Positions 8,235-15,746 of a stretch of 64,000 nt of DNA are shown in pieces. The notes beneath the pieces were generated by a model. It ran no database searches and was not told where the DNA came from. It worked only from the letters and a program-made list of their open reading frames with translations. The translations under genes were made by a program, and so were the position numbers. The stretch comes from Saccharothrix luteola (lineage in GTDB: Bacteria > Actinomycetota > Actinomycetes > Mycobacteriales > Pseudonocardiaceae), in contig NZ_JAJHUO010000026.1 of assembly GCF_020859565.1 (NCBI RefSeq), positions 110,793-174,792 on the forward strand, given 5' to 3'. The stretch's first letter is position 1, and every line of letters begins with the position of its first letter.

Positions 8235-8930
8235 TCACGGCAGTGCGGACGGCGTGTCGAGCTTCAAGCCGACCTTCCGGTAGCCGGGCAGGTCGCGCAC
8301 GGTGAGCGACGCGACCATGCGGCCCTCCCGATCCAGGGACGCGGTCAAGACGTAGTCGTCACCGGGCGTGAGTCCGAGGTGCTCGAAGTTCACCGCCCAT
8401 CGCTTCGGGAGAACGATCCGGTACTCGACCACTTTCGTGATCTCGCTGAACGACACGAGAAAGCTGTCCGGTCCATCGCCGGACACGAAGGGCAGGCACT
8501 TCTTCGGCCAGAACACATCCGCGACGAAGGTGAATTCTTCACCCCGGAAGATCGGTCGGTCGAGGTGGACGAACGCTTTGACCTGACCTTTGCGGATCCA
8601 GCGGTGAGTGCTGTCCAAGCGCGTGCCGCCGAGACCGTGCCGTGCGGGAGTGCGGACTTCGACCTTCACCCTGCCCTGGTGTTTCTCCGGCCAGTCCCAG
8701 TTGACCCGGTCGTGGAAGCTGACGAAGTCCAGCCGGTCGCATTCCGCCACGACGGTGAAGCACACCCGCTGGTCCACGTCGCCGTTCTCGCTGACCCGGA
8801 CTTCCTGCAACCATGCTTGAACGCGCCAGCACCGCCCGCGTTCCTTCTCGATCAACGCGCAGTAGTAAGCCAGAAGACTCGAGTGAAGGTCGGCGGTCCA
8901 CGCCTTCTTCCGACGACGAAACCAGTCCAC
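8235..8930 (-). CDS. Hypothetical protein of unusual composition
   Basis: This 231-residue protein starts at GTG 8930 (MDWFRRRKKAW). No family was recognised. It is rich in Trp, Phe and Lys and lower in GC than its neighbours, with many A/T third positions, which hints at recent acquisition. The sequence alternates short beta-like stretches (QRVCFTVVAEC, KAFVHLDRPIFRGEEFTFVAD, EYRIVLPKRWAVNF), compatible with a beta-sandwich. No signal peptide or membrane segment is visible. It stands alone between the SpoU gene and the DUF2784 gene. Confidence 0.7.
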   Translation of the reverse strand: MDWFRRRKKAWTADLHSSLLAYYCALIEKERGRCWRVQAWLQEVRVSENGDVDQRVCFTVVAECDRLDFVSFHDRVNWDWPEKHQGRVKVEVRTPARHGLGGTRLDSTHRWIRKGQVKAFVHLDRPIFRGEEFTFVADVFWPKKCLPFVSGDGPDSFLVSFSEITKVVEYRIVLPKRWAVNFEHLGLTPGDDYVLTASLDREGRMVASLTVRDLPGYRKVGLKLDTPSALP

Positions 8931-9021
8931 TCGCGTCCACCCCCTCGCCAGCAGGGTAGGACTTGGACATGATGCTTTACGGCGATGTAGCTCGAACAGC
9001 CGCGCGTGATGTTAGACCGAT

Positions 9022-9408
9022 TCAGTGACAAGCTTCGGTGTGCGTCGGCGAGGCCTGTTCATCGCGTCGTTTGAGGTAGTAGCCGGTCCACGAGACCAGC
9101 ACGACGACCGCCACGAGCACCTGCACCAGGCGTGCGGCGGAGTCCGGGTAGAGGACGCCGTCGATGTAGGTGTCGATGAAGCCGTTGGGGAGTTGCGGTC
9201 GGCCGGCGGCGGCGCGGAGTTCGTTCTCCAGCCACGTGAGGGGGCAGGCGAGCGGGAACAGGACGATCAGCAGGCCCCAGGCCGCCATCGCCAGGTGGAA
9301 GTACAGCACCCTCGGCCACCGCCAGGCCAGGAACCCCCCGACCACGAGGAAGACCAGCACGGCGAAGTGCACCACCATGACCAGCTCGGCTAAAGCGTGC
9401 GCGACCAT
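9022..9408 (-). CDS. DUF2784 membrane protein
   Basis: This 128-residue membrane protein matches the DUF2784 pattern: an N-terminal helix VVHFAVLVFLVVGGFLAW, a second helix YFHLAMAAWGLLIVLF, the conserved CPLTWLENELR loop, and a third helix near residue 100. The C-terminus is hydrophilic. Start ATG 9408 was chosen because AGGGAGG lies at the right distance upstream; a longer frame to 9462 lacks such a site. Function is unknown. Confidence 0.8.
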   Translation of the reverse strand: MVAHALAELVMVVHFAVLVFLVVGGFLAWRWPRVLYFHLAMAAWGLLIVLFPLACPLTWLENELRAAAGRPQLPNGFIDTYIDGVLYPDSAARLVQVLVAVVVLVSWTGYYLKRRDEQASPTHTEACH

Positions 9409-9481
9409 AGCGACCTCCCTGCTTCCCACAGTAGGCCGCCAAGCGATCACGTGCCGCCTCAATTACGCGGCACGCCCGCGT

Positions 9482-10174
9482 TCAGCCCCGCGGCAGCGCC
9501 TGCCACGGCACCCGGCCCGCCACGTCCAGCAGCAGGTCGGTCAGGTGGGCGAGCGGGGCCTGCAGCAGCGGGCCCGGCACGGCGGCGGCGAGGTTGTGCT
9601 CGTCGAACGCGATCGCCACCCCGTTCGCCCGCGGGTCCTGCACCAAGCCCTGCGTGAGGCCGGAGGCGAGCAGCGCGGAGGCGAACGCGGGGTTGCGGCG
9701 GCGCACCTCGTAGCGCGCGTCGAACACCGGGTCGCCGGACTCGACGAACTGCTCGAACAACCCCCACACGCTGTCCTCGCGCGGGCTGATCAGCACCCAC
9801 GGGCCCGGCATCGGGCGGGGCACGACCACCACCGCGTAGGTGCGGTACTCCGACGTGACCACGTTGTCCGCCCGGAACACCACCTCCACGGCCAGCACGG
9901 GCACACCGCGCCAGTGGCCGACGAGCTGGAACTTCACCCGGCTCCGGTCGGCCTCCAGCATCCGCCCGATCTGCGGCACCCGTTCCTGGAAGCCCTGGTC
10001 CTCGGCGACGAACCGCCACCCCAGGGACGCCTCCAGCGCCCGCATCTGCTGCTCCCACTGGTTCACGAACTGCTGGTTCGTGAACGGGTTCCGCTTCCGA
10101 CGCGCCAACCCCACCGCGACCCCGACGCCCAGGATCGCCACGATCACCAGCAGCAGGACCAGGGCGCCCGCCAT
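9482..10174 (-). CDS. Membrane-anchored hypothetical protein
   Basis: This 230-residue protein begins with a membrane segment (ALVLLLVIVAILGVGVAVGL), followed by Arg/Lys (ARRKR) that would leave the rest in the cytoplasm. The soluble part contains RTYAVVVVPRPMPGPW and no known catalytic motif. It starts one base after the pyrE stop and is probably co-transcribed with it. A shorter-range resemblance exists to the protein at 14524-15219: both have an N-terminal anchor, an ALRGW/SLGW-type motif, then a protein-of-unknown-function body. No function is assigned. Confidence 0.75.
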   Translation of the reverse strand: MAGALVLLLVIVAILGVGVAVGLARRKRNPFTNQQFVNQWEQQMRALEASLGWRFVAEDQGFQERVPQIGRMLEADRSRVKFQLVGHWRGVPVLAVEVVFRADNVVTSEYRTYAVVVVPRPMPGPWVLISPREDSVWGLFEQFVESGDPVFDARYEVRRRNPAFASALLASGLTQGLVQDPRANGVAIAFDEHNLAAAVPGPLLQAPLAHLTDLLLDVAGRVPWQALPRG

Positions 10175-10175
10175 G

Positions 10176-10760
10176 TCAGGCCAGGCCCAGGTCGGCCAGG
10201 TCCAGCAGGTACCGGTACGGCAGCCCCGCCTCCTCGATCACCTCGCGCGCGCCCGTGCCGCGGTCGACGACCGTCGCGACGCCGATCACCGTGGCACCCT
10301 GCTCGCGCAGCGCCTCGACGGCGGTCAGCACGCTGCCACCGGTGGTGGACGTGTCCTCGACCGCCAGCACCCGCTGCCCGGCGACCTCGATGCCCTCGAT
10401 CCGGCGCTGCATGCCGTGCTGCTTGGCCGCCTTGCGCACGACGAACGCGTCCAGCACCTCGCCCGCGTTCGCGGCGGCGTGCATCATCGCGCACGCCACC
10501 GGGTCGGCGCCCAACGTCAACCCGCCCGCGGCCACGTAGTCCCAGTCGGCGGTGAGCTGCCGGAGCAGCTTGCCGATCAGGGGCGACGCGGCGTGGTGCA
10601 GCGTCGCCCGGCGCAGGTCGATGTAGTAGTCGGCCTCGGCGCCCGAGGACAGCGTCACCTTGCCGTGCACCACGGCCAACTCGCTCACCAACCGCGCCAG
10701 CTCGGCCTTGGCCGCGGCATCCAGGACCACTTCAGTTCGCACGGCTGCCAAGAGTGTCAT
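10176..10760 (-). CDS. pyrE: Orotate phosphoribosyltransferase
   Basis: This 194-residue cytosolic enzyme transfers the phosphoribosyl group of PRPP to orotate, giving OMP in de novo pyrimidine synthesis. The PRPP-binding motif VLAVEDTSTTGGS sits at about residue 130. YYIDLRRATLHH near residue 46 and the catalytic-loop lysines (VRKAAKQHG) are as expected. Length is slightly short but normal for actinobacterial PyrE. Start is ATG 10760. It is transcribed ahead of the membrane-anchored hypothetical and divergent from the gene at 10784. Confidence 0.93.
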   Translation of the reverse strand: MTLLAAVRTEVVLDAAAKAELARLVSELAVVHGKVTLSSGAEADYYIDLRRATLHHAASPLIGKLLRQLTADWDYVAAGGLTLGADPVACAMMHAAANAGEVLDAFVVRKAAKQHGMQRRIEGIEVAGQRVLAVEDTSTTGGSVLTAVEALREQGATVIGVATVVDRGTGAREVIEEAGLPYRYLLDLADLGLA

Positions 10761-10783
10761 ACCGCGCCGTACGCTGGCACACC

Positions 10784-11353
10784 GTGACCCTTCCCGGCAC
10801 CGACACCTTGATCATCGAGCAGCCCTGGGGCGTGCTGCGCCACCTGCTGGGCACCAGGTACCGGAACGACGTCTACGACGGCGGTGGCGCGTTGATCGCG
10901 TCGGTCTCCGAGCGCCGGTTCCTCGGGCCGCTGCGGAAGTTGTTGCGCGCCACCGCGTTCTCCGGCCGGACGACGTTCGACCTCGCCCTGGCCGACCGCG
11001 GGCGGCAGCTGCTGCTGATCCGCAAGGGGTCCGGCAAGCCGCCGACGCGCGTGACGTGGCCGAACGGCTCGGTGGTCGGCTCGGTGCGGCACGAGGGGCA
11101 CGGCGCCTACGGCCTGCTCGACGCGGGCGGGCAGCGGCTGTGCCTGCTGCACGAGGTGGCGTCGTTCAGCCCGGGCGCGATCGTGAAGCGGGACGGGCGG
11201 CGCGTGCGGCGGGACGTGCTGACCCTGCGGCCGGGCACGCCGGACCCGGTCCGCTCGCTGGCGATCGCGGCGGCCGTGGCGTACGACGTGGTGCGCGGGG
11301 TGGGGACGAACCACACCAGCGCGGGCGGGTTCGACTTCCCCACGTTGACCTGA
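10784..11353 (+). CDS. Hypothetical protein, possible LURP-one/scramblase-like fold
   Basis: This 189-residue protein starts at GTG 10784; an ATG at 10754 would overlap the divergent pyrE start and is less likely. Repeated beta-hairpin-like units (DTLIIEQPWGV, NDVYDGGGALIASV, GAYGLLDAGGQRLCLL) recall the Tubby/LURP-one barrel, but the similarity is only by pattern. The C-terminus has a hydrophobic helix (SLAIAAAVAYDVV) before the FDFPTLT end. Function is unknown. Confidence 0.65.
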   Translation: MTLPGTDTLIIEQPWGVLRHLLGTRYRNDVYDGGGALIASVSERRFLGPLRKLLRATAFSGRTTFDLALADRGRQLLLIRKGSGKPPTRVTWPNGSVVGSVRHEGHGAYGLLDAGGQRLCLLHEVASFSPGAIVKRDGRRVRRDVLTLRPGTPDPVRSLAIAAAVAYDVVRGVGTNHTSAGGFDFPTLT

Positions 11354-11850
11354 GCCCGGACCGACCGGCACGCGCCGCGCCTCAGCGCTGATCGACCCCG
11401 CGCGTCCAGCCTCGGTGCGGACCTTCGCGCAAGGTCGCGGGCGGGTTGCGTCGCCGGTGCGGATGCGGGAGGTGACCATGCTCGGTGGACGGCGGGCGTG
11501 TCGTCCCAGGGCGGCGAATCGAGCCGGGTACAGACGCTCGGCCCGCCGGTCTTGACGACGAACACGTGGTGCGCGCCGCGTGCGTGCGGGTGGCGGGCGT
11601 GGTCGCGTTGGGTGTGCGGCGCGTCGGCGCTGCTCACCACCCCGGCCGGGTTGGTCGTGTCCGCAACGGCGTGAATCCGGCCGGCCCTTCGCCGGCGGGG
11701 ACCTGTCGCCGACCCGCGACGATCCCGCCATCGTGGCACGACACGGCCATCAGGTGCACCCAGGGCCCGCCGATTCGGCCGAACGAGCCGGCCACGGACT
11801 TGCCGTCGATGTGCCGCCCTTCGCACGCACCCGGATTCGTCGCCCGTCCG

Positions 11851-11917
11851 AAGCTGCGCAGGCGTCCCCGCCAAGGGGACCCCTGCTTTTATCCTGCCCA
11901 GCGGTCCGACAGTTCGG
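11851..11917 (-). repeat. Dispersed intergenic repeat, copy A
   Basis: Read on the minus strand, this contains in order TGTCGGACC, CTGGG, ATAAAAGC, AGGGGTCCCC and GGCGGGGACGCCTGCG. The same order of blocks occurs at 15408-15474 and 43529-43600. A DnaA box lies exactly 40 bases upstream of the GTCGG end, as in copy B. Confidence 0.7.
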
Positions 11918-11935
11918 GGTGGTCAGGCCGGCACC

Positions 11936-11944
11936 TGTGGACAA
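11936..11944 (-). promoter_or_regulatory. DnaA-box sequence
   Basis: TTGTCCACA on the minus strand is a perfect match to the actinobacterial DnaA-box consensus. It lies just upstream of repeat copy A. Confidence 0.55.
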
Positions 11945-11984
11945 CTCCGCGGAGCCCTCGGCGCCAGGCCTGACCTCCCCTCGT

Positions 11985-12419
11985 CTACCAGGCGTCCTCG
12001 GTGAACTTGTTCGGCTCGTCGTCGTCATCGTCGCCGCGCCCACCCGGCCGGGACGAGCCCGCCGAGACGACGTCCTCCGGGTCGTTGCCCTCCTGGATCG
12101 CCGTGTACGCGCGCTGCAGGTCCGGCACACCGGTCTGCAGAGCGCGCTGCACACCCTCATCGTCCACGGCCCGCCCGGACGCGATGTCCTCCCAGGACAT
12201 CTCGCCCGCGTCGACCCGCCGTGCCAGCTCCTTCAGCTCACGGGGCGCGCCGGGGCTGTGGGCGAACCGCGAGATCTCGGCGAAGTCCGCCTGCGTCAGC
12301 CCCCGCGACCGCAGCTGCACCTGGCTCGCCGCCCGCGCGGTCTCCTCGACGTTCGCCATCCGCTTCTCGACGTCGGCGACCAGCGCGTCCAGCTTCGCCT
12401 TGTCATACGGGAACGTCAC
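11985..12419 (-). CDS. Hypothetical protein of the EspC/WXG100-like unit
   Basis: This 144-residue protein starts at GTG 12419, overlapping the previous stop as GTGA. The first about 50 residues form a helix (YDKAKLDALVADVEKRMANV), followed by a Leu/Ala-rich region and an acidic low-complexity tail with DDDDDE. No family was recognised with certainty; the helical start resembles YbaB-like or WXG-type accessory proteins. It is the third gene of the coupled unit 13680-11985 and may be a chaperone, immunity or co-secreted partner. Confidence 0.72.
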   Translation of the reverse strand: MTFPYDKAKLDALVADVEKRMANVEETARAASQVQLRSRGLTQADFAEISRFAHSPGAPRELKELARRVDAGEMSWEDIASGRAVDDEGVQRALQTGVPDLQRAYTAIQEGNDPEDVVSAGSSRPGGRGDDDDDEPNKFTEDAW

Positions 12420-13327
12420 TGCCCATCACCCCCACCGGACCCGGAGCCCGAACTCGCGCCGGCCGGAGCGGGCGCCGGTGATGTGGGCGGCGGCTGGCTG
12501 TAGCGGCCGTTCGCCGCGTTGCCGGCTTTGCCCAGGCCGTAGGCGCCCAGCCCGACACCGATCGCCCCGGACTTCGCCGCGGCCACGCCGTTGTCGTACT
12601 TCTCCTTGCCGTCCTGGTACCCGTCGACCACGTCGAGCAGGTCGCTGACGTCGCGCACGTCCTTCAGCTTGGACAGCGCGGTGCCCATGGCCACGATGCC
12701 GTCAATCATGCCCTGGACGCCCTCGATCAGCGTCTGGATCGAAATGATGATCTTGCGGATGGCGTCCACGATCTGGATCGCGTCGTAGACCATCCACACC
12801 GCGCGGCCCCAGCCGACGACCGGGATCCACGCCGTCATCGCGGCTTCCATCAGCTTGCCGACCAGCATGTCCAGCAGCGTCAACGCCAGGCCGCACGCGG
12901 TGCGGCAGGTACTCGCCGTCGAGCGGAACTGGTTGCCGATGATCCGCGCGATCTGCGAGTCCGCCTCGATGGCGATCACCCACATGGTGCCCATGCGCGT
13001 CTCGAACGCCTTGGCCGCGTCACCGTCCCAGTGCGACGATAGCTGCTCGGCGCCCGCGTCCACGTTGTGCCGCACGGAGTCGAGCGCCTTGGCGACCCGG
13101 TCCCACGCGTTGGCGTTCTCGTCGATCTTCTCGAAGTCGCCGAGCAGCGGCTTGATCAGCGCGTCGAGCAGGTTCTCGCCGGTGACCTTCTCGTAGATCC
13201 AGTTGACGCCCTGGATCTTCCAGCCGGCCTTCTCGATGAGCTCCTTGGTCGACTGCCGGCCGGGCCGGTCCTCCGCGGCGGCGCTGAGCGCGACCGACGG
13301 GTCTTCGACGTCCGCGTACGCGGTCAT
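12416..13327 (-). CDS. WXG100-like protein with hydrophobic C-terminal domain
   Basis: This 303-residue protein starts at ATG 13327, overlapping the previous stop as ATGA. Residues about 65-120 form a helical region with SSHWDGDAAKAFETRM, where W-x-G occupies the turn typical of WXG100 substrates of type VII secretion. Residues about 135-220 are strongly hydrophobic (ACGLALTLLDMLVGKLM, IIISIQTLIEGV), suggesting membrane insertion. The tail is Pro/Ser/Gly-rich. The combination of WXG-type head and hydrophobic body recalls type VII-associated effectors or PPE-like proteins. No core ESX genes are in the window. Confidence 0.75.
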   Translation of the reverse strand: MTAYADVEDPSVALSAAAEDRPGRQSTKELIEKAGWKIQGVNWIYEKVTGENLLDALIKPLLGDFEKIDENANAWDRVAKALDSVRHNVDAGAEQLSSHWDGDAAKAFETRMGTMWVIAIEADSQIARIIGNQFRSTASTCRTACGLALTLLDMLVGKLMEAAMTAWIPVVGWGRAVWMVYDAIQIVDAIRKIIISIQTLIEGVQGMIDGIVAMGTALSKLKDVRDVSDLLDVVDGYQDGKEKYDNGVAAAKSGAIGVGLGAYGLGKAGNAANGRYSQPPPTSPAPAPAGASSGSGSGGGDGQ

Positions 13328-13680
13328 CGGCCGCCACCTCCGAGCGACGGGGCCTCGGACACGCTGTGGAGCTGGGAGAGCACCCGGTCGAGGACGCTCA
13401 TCACCATCTCCTCGTTCTTCTCGTACATGTCGGCGGCCTTGTTGAGGCTCTCCGCCTCCTTGACCATCATCTGGTTCGCGAAGTCGAGGGTCTCCCCGTA
13501 GAGGGACGCCACGCCCGTCACGATGGGCTGCAGCAGCGAGAGCAGACCGGTGAACCCCGAGGTGTCGCCACCCTTGGAGATCGCGTGGTCCTTGATCGTC
13601 ATGAAGTGCTGCGCGTTGCGCGTCAGCAACTCGCCGTAGCCGCGGAGCTCAGGCGGCTCCACGCTGAACTGTTCGCCCAT
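13324..13680 (-). CDS. EspC-like type VII secretion substrate
   Basis: This 118-residue helical protein fits the ESX-1-associated EspC/DUF2580 pattern of secreted partners. A helix-turn-helix body is followed by AADMYEKNEEMVMSVL, where Y-x-x-x-E matches the YxxxD/E type VII export signal. Start ATG 13680 is preceded by GGGAGGA. It is the first gene of a three-gene unit whose members overlap by four bases each, so fixed-ratio synthesis is likely. It is probably exported together with the following WXG100-like protein, an inference from family knowledge. Confidence 0.78.
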   Translation of the reverse strand: MGEQFSVEPPELRGYGELLTRNAQHFMTIKDHAISKGGDTSGFTGLLSLLQPIVTGVASLYGETLDFANQMMVKEAESLNKAADMYEKNEEMVMSVLDRVLSQLHSVSEAPSLGGGGR

Positions 13681-13747
13681 GGACGGTTCCTCCCTGTTCC
13701 AACTAGTGGAGTGGGACGGACCGGACCGGGTTCGGGTTCCCGGCTCT

Positions 13748-14527
13748 TTATGTGCGTCCTCGTCCGCCCGCCGCGCGGGAGGCTATCCGCCTGAGCAGCG
13801 CGCGCGGAACCAGCCGGGCCAACACCGTGATGGCTTTGTACTGGGCGCCCGGCACGGACAGCGTCCGGCCCGCGCGCAGGTCGGCGAGGCAGTCGTGCAC
13901 CACCCGGTCGGCGTCGAGGTAGAACAGGTCGGGGGTCGAGGACATGTCGATCTTCGCCCGTTGGTGGAACTCGGTGCGCACGAAACCCGGGCACAACGCC
14001 ATCACGCGCACACCAGTGCCCGCCGTGGCCATCGACATGCCCTCGGAGAACGCGGTCACCCACGCCTTGTCCGCGCTGTAGGTCGTGCCGCGGCCGGGCA
14101 GGAAGCCCGCCACGCTGGACACGTTGACCACCGCGCCGCGCCCGCGTGCCACCATCCCCGGCAGCGCCGCGCGGGTCAGCCTCAGCACGCTCGTCACGTT
14201 CACGTCCAGCTGGGACTGCAGCTCCAGCGGGTCGGCGGTGGAGAACTCCGACGAGATCGCGAAGCCCGCGTTGTTGACCAGGAGGTCGACCTCGCGTTCG
14301 GCGAGGAAGTCGGCGACCTTCGTGCGGCCGGCGTCGGTGGCCAGGTCGGCGGGCAGCACGTCGGCGGCGATGCCGTGCGCGGCGCGCAGCTTGGCCGCCG
14401 TCTCCTCCAGCCGCCGTTCGTCGCGGGCGACGAGCACCAGGTCGTGCCCCTCGGCGGCGAGCCTGCGGGCGAACGCGGCGCCGATGCCCGACGACGCGCC
14501 CGTCACCAGGGCGGTCGGCGGCGTCAC
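13748..14527 (-). CDS. SDR family NAD(P)-dependent oxidoreductase
   Basis: This 259-residue classical short-chain dehydrogenase/reductase has TGASSGIG (cofactor loop) at residue 9, NNAG at about residue 89, the active-site serine region NVSSVAG, and a catalytic YSADK. After the Rossmann core it has an about 50-residue basic C-terminal extension. Start GTG 14527 overlaps the stop of the upstream membrane-protein gene by four bases, indicating an operon. The substrate is unknown. Confidence 0.9.
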   Translation of the reverse strand: MTPPTALVTGASSGIGAAFARRLAAEGHDLVLVARDERRLEETAAKLRAAHGIAADVLPADLATDAGRTKVADFLAEREVDLLVNNAGFAISSEFSTADPLELQSQLDVNVTSVLRLTRAALPGMVARGRGAVVNVSSVAGFLPGRGTTYSADKAWVTAFSEGMSMATAGTGVRVMALCPGFVRTEFHQRAKIDMSSTPDLFYLDADRVVHDCLADLRAGRTLSVPGAQYKAITVLARLVPRALLRRIASRAAGGRGRT

Positions 14528-15219
14528 GGCTTGCGCCCGAACTGCGGGCGGTGGACCTCGCCACCGGTGTCGGACTCGGGGTCGGCCTCGAACGGGTCGA
14601 TCACGTCGGCCAGTTCGCCGAGGTCGCGCAGGAGCCGTTCCAGGCGGGCGGGGGTCGAGTTGGGCGGTGCGGCGGCGAGCACCCAGTCGTCCTCCAGCCA
14701 GACGACGGTGACGTCACCGCCGATCTCCTCCGCGGCGTCGACCAGGTCGGGGGTTATGAGCTTGCGCGCGGCGGGCAGCTCGCTGACGAACGCGTACCGC
14801 GAGCCGACCGGTCCGAGCAGGTCGGGCATCTGGTCGCGTTGGAACGGCACGCTCGGCAGCCACAGCTCGATGACCACGGGCAACGCCCGGCGGCAGCGCA
14901 CGCCGACCAGCACGGAGTTGACCTTGCCGCCGGTCTCGTGGTCGAGCACGTAGACCTGGCGGCGGCCGTCGGCGGTGAAGGTGGAGCCGGCGACGACGTC
15001 CTTGGCCACGCCCACGCCGTAGTAGGCGATGGCGCCGCTCTCCCAGCGGGTGGGCAGCACGTGGTCGGTCTCCTCGAACTGCCAGCCGCGCAGCGCCGCC
15101 CAGCGGCGGCGTTCGCGGTTTCGCGCGGTTCGCTGTGCCCGGTCGGTCGCGAGCAGGGCGAACCCCGCGACGCCCGCTACCGCGGCGACGGTGAACCAGA
15201 CCCACGCCGGTATGCCCAC
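14524..15219 (-). CDS. Membrane-anchored hypothetical protein
   Basis: This 231-residue protein starts at GTG 15219 (GIPAWVWFTVAAVAGVAGFA), giving an N-terminal membrane helix followed by Arg-rich sequence, so the body is cytoplasmic. A start at 15249 would add ten residues. The body contains RRWAALRGWQFEETD and a beta-rich region, and the C-terminus is acidic. It resembles in design the anchored protein at 9482-10174. It is the first gene of a two-gene operon with the SDR. Function is unknown. Confidence 0.72.
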   Translation of the reverse strand: MGIPAWVWFTVAAVAGVAGFALLATDRAQRTARNRERRRWAALRGWQFEETDHVLPTRWESGAIAYYGVGVAKDVVAGSTFTADGRRQVYVLDHETGGKVNSVLVGVRCRRALPVVIELWLPSVPFQRDQMPDLLGPVGSRYAFVSELPAARKLITPDLVDAAEEIGGDVTVVWLEDDWVLAAAPPNSTPARLERLLRDLGELADVIDPFEADPESDTGGEVHRPQFGRKP

Positions 15220-15357
15220 GGTGCGAGAGTAGCGGGCGGCGATGAACAAACGAAGATCACTTGGGGCGTGGGTCGCGCAAACGGATCAAGCTGTTACCCG
15301 GCTCGCGGGTCTGCCGCGGTGATGGCTCAGGCACGTCCGACGACCGCCGGCCACGAC

Positions 15358-15386
15358 TTATCCACAGGCCACAGCGTTGTCCACAG
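15358..15386 (+). promoter_or_regulatory. Pair of DnaA boxes
   Basis: TTATCCACA (15358-15366) and TTGTCCACA (15378-15386) are perfect DnaA-box sequences in the same orientation, with 11 bases between them. No dnaA, dnaN or other origin genes are nearby, so this is not oriC. A DnaA-titration or regulatory role is possible. Confidence 0.55.
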
Positions 15387-15407
15387 GCACGCCCCGGCCA
15401 CTCGTCC

Positions 15408-15474
15408 GGCGTCGGTCTGGGCCGGCAGAGTAAAAATCGGGGATCCCCCGGTCGGGGACCCCTGCGGAGCGAGC
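15408..15474 (+). repeat. Dispersed intergenic repeat, copy B
   Basis: The copy reads GTCGG, CTGGG, GGCAGAGTAAAAATC, GGGGATCCCC and GGTCGGGGACCCCTGCGG in order, matching copies A and C. The TTGTCCACA DnaA box precedes the GTCGG block by exactly the same 40 bases as in copy A. Confidence 0.7.
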
Positions 15475-15511
15475 CCGGAACGCGCGGGGCCCGGAAGACG
15501 CGGTGAACGCG

Positions 15512-15630
15512 GACCGCAGAACACGGCGGAATGCGGGACCGCAGAACGCGGCGGAATGCAGAACGGCAGAACCCCGGACTCCCGGACTCCCGGACGGAAC
15601 GCTACGAGGTCGGACGGAGCGCTACGAGGC
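15512..15630. repeat. Three adjacent short tandem repeats
   Basis: Two 25-bp units (15512-15536 and 15537-15561) differ at two positions. An 8-bp GGACTCCC duplication follows near 15577-15592. Two 20-bp units (15591-15610 and 15611-15630) differ at two positions and contain GCTACGAGG. No reading frame is conserved across them. Confidence 0.75.
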
Positions 15631-15670
15631 AATAGGCGGCGTGCGCGGTCAAGGCCGTGAGGTGGCGGGC

Positions 15671-15707
15671 GCGCTCGGGAGCCGGTGATCCCGGCTGCAC
15701 CGAGCGC
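15671..15707 (-). terminator. clpB terminator hairpin
   Basis: GCGCTCGG (15671-15678) pairs with CCGAGCGC (15700-15707), and inside it AGCCGG (15680-15685) pairs with CCGGCT (15691-15696) around TGATC. It lies 40 bases beyond the clpB stop and has no T-run, as is usual in actinomycetes. Confidence 0.65.
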
Positions 15708-15746
15708 GTCCCGCCGGACCTCGGACGAACGTCGAACGTGCCGAGG

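Larger units (their letters stand above)
11354..11984. other. Long intergenic region with a dispersed repeat and a DnaA box
   Basis: No convincing gene was found in these 631 bases. Open frames on both strands are Arg/Pro-rich and lack start signals. The right third holds repeat copy A (11851-11917, minus orientation) and a DnaA-box sequence at 11936-11944. The rest shows nothing recognisable. Confidence 0.6.
15220..15746. other. Intergenic region with DnaA boxes, dispersed repeat and tandem repeats
   Basis: These roughly 530 bases between the membrane-protein gene and clpB contain no credible gene. From left to right they hold two DnaA boxes (15358-15386), dispersed repeat copy B (15408-15474), three short tandem-repeat blocks (15512-15630) and the clpB terminator hairpin (15671-15707). 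Confidence 0.7.

Noticed and set aside
11107..11874. Open frames on both strands of the 11354-11984 spacer.
   Set aside because: They overlap the gene at 10784 or the dispersed repeat, lack ribosome sites and are Arg/Pro-rich. Treated as non-coding.
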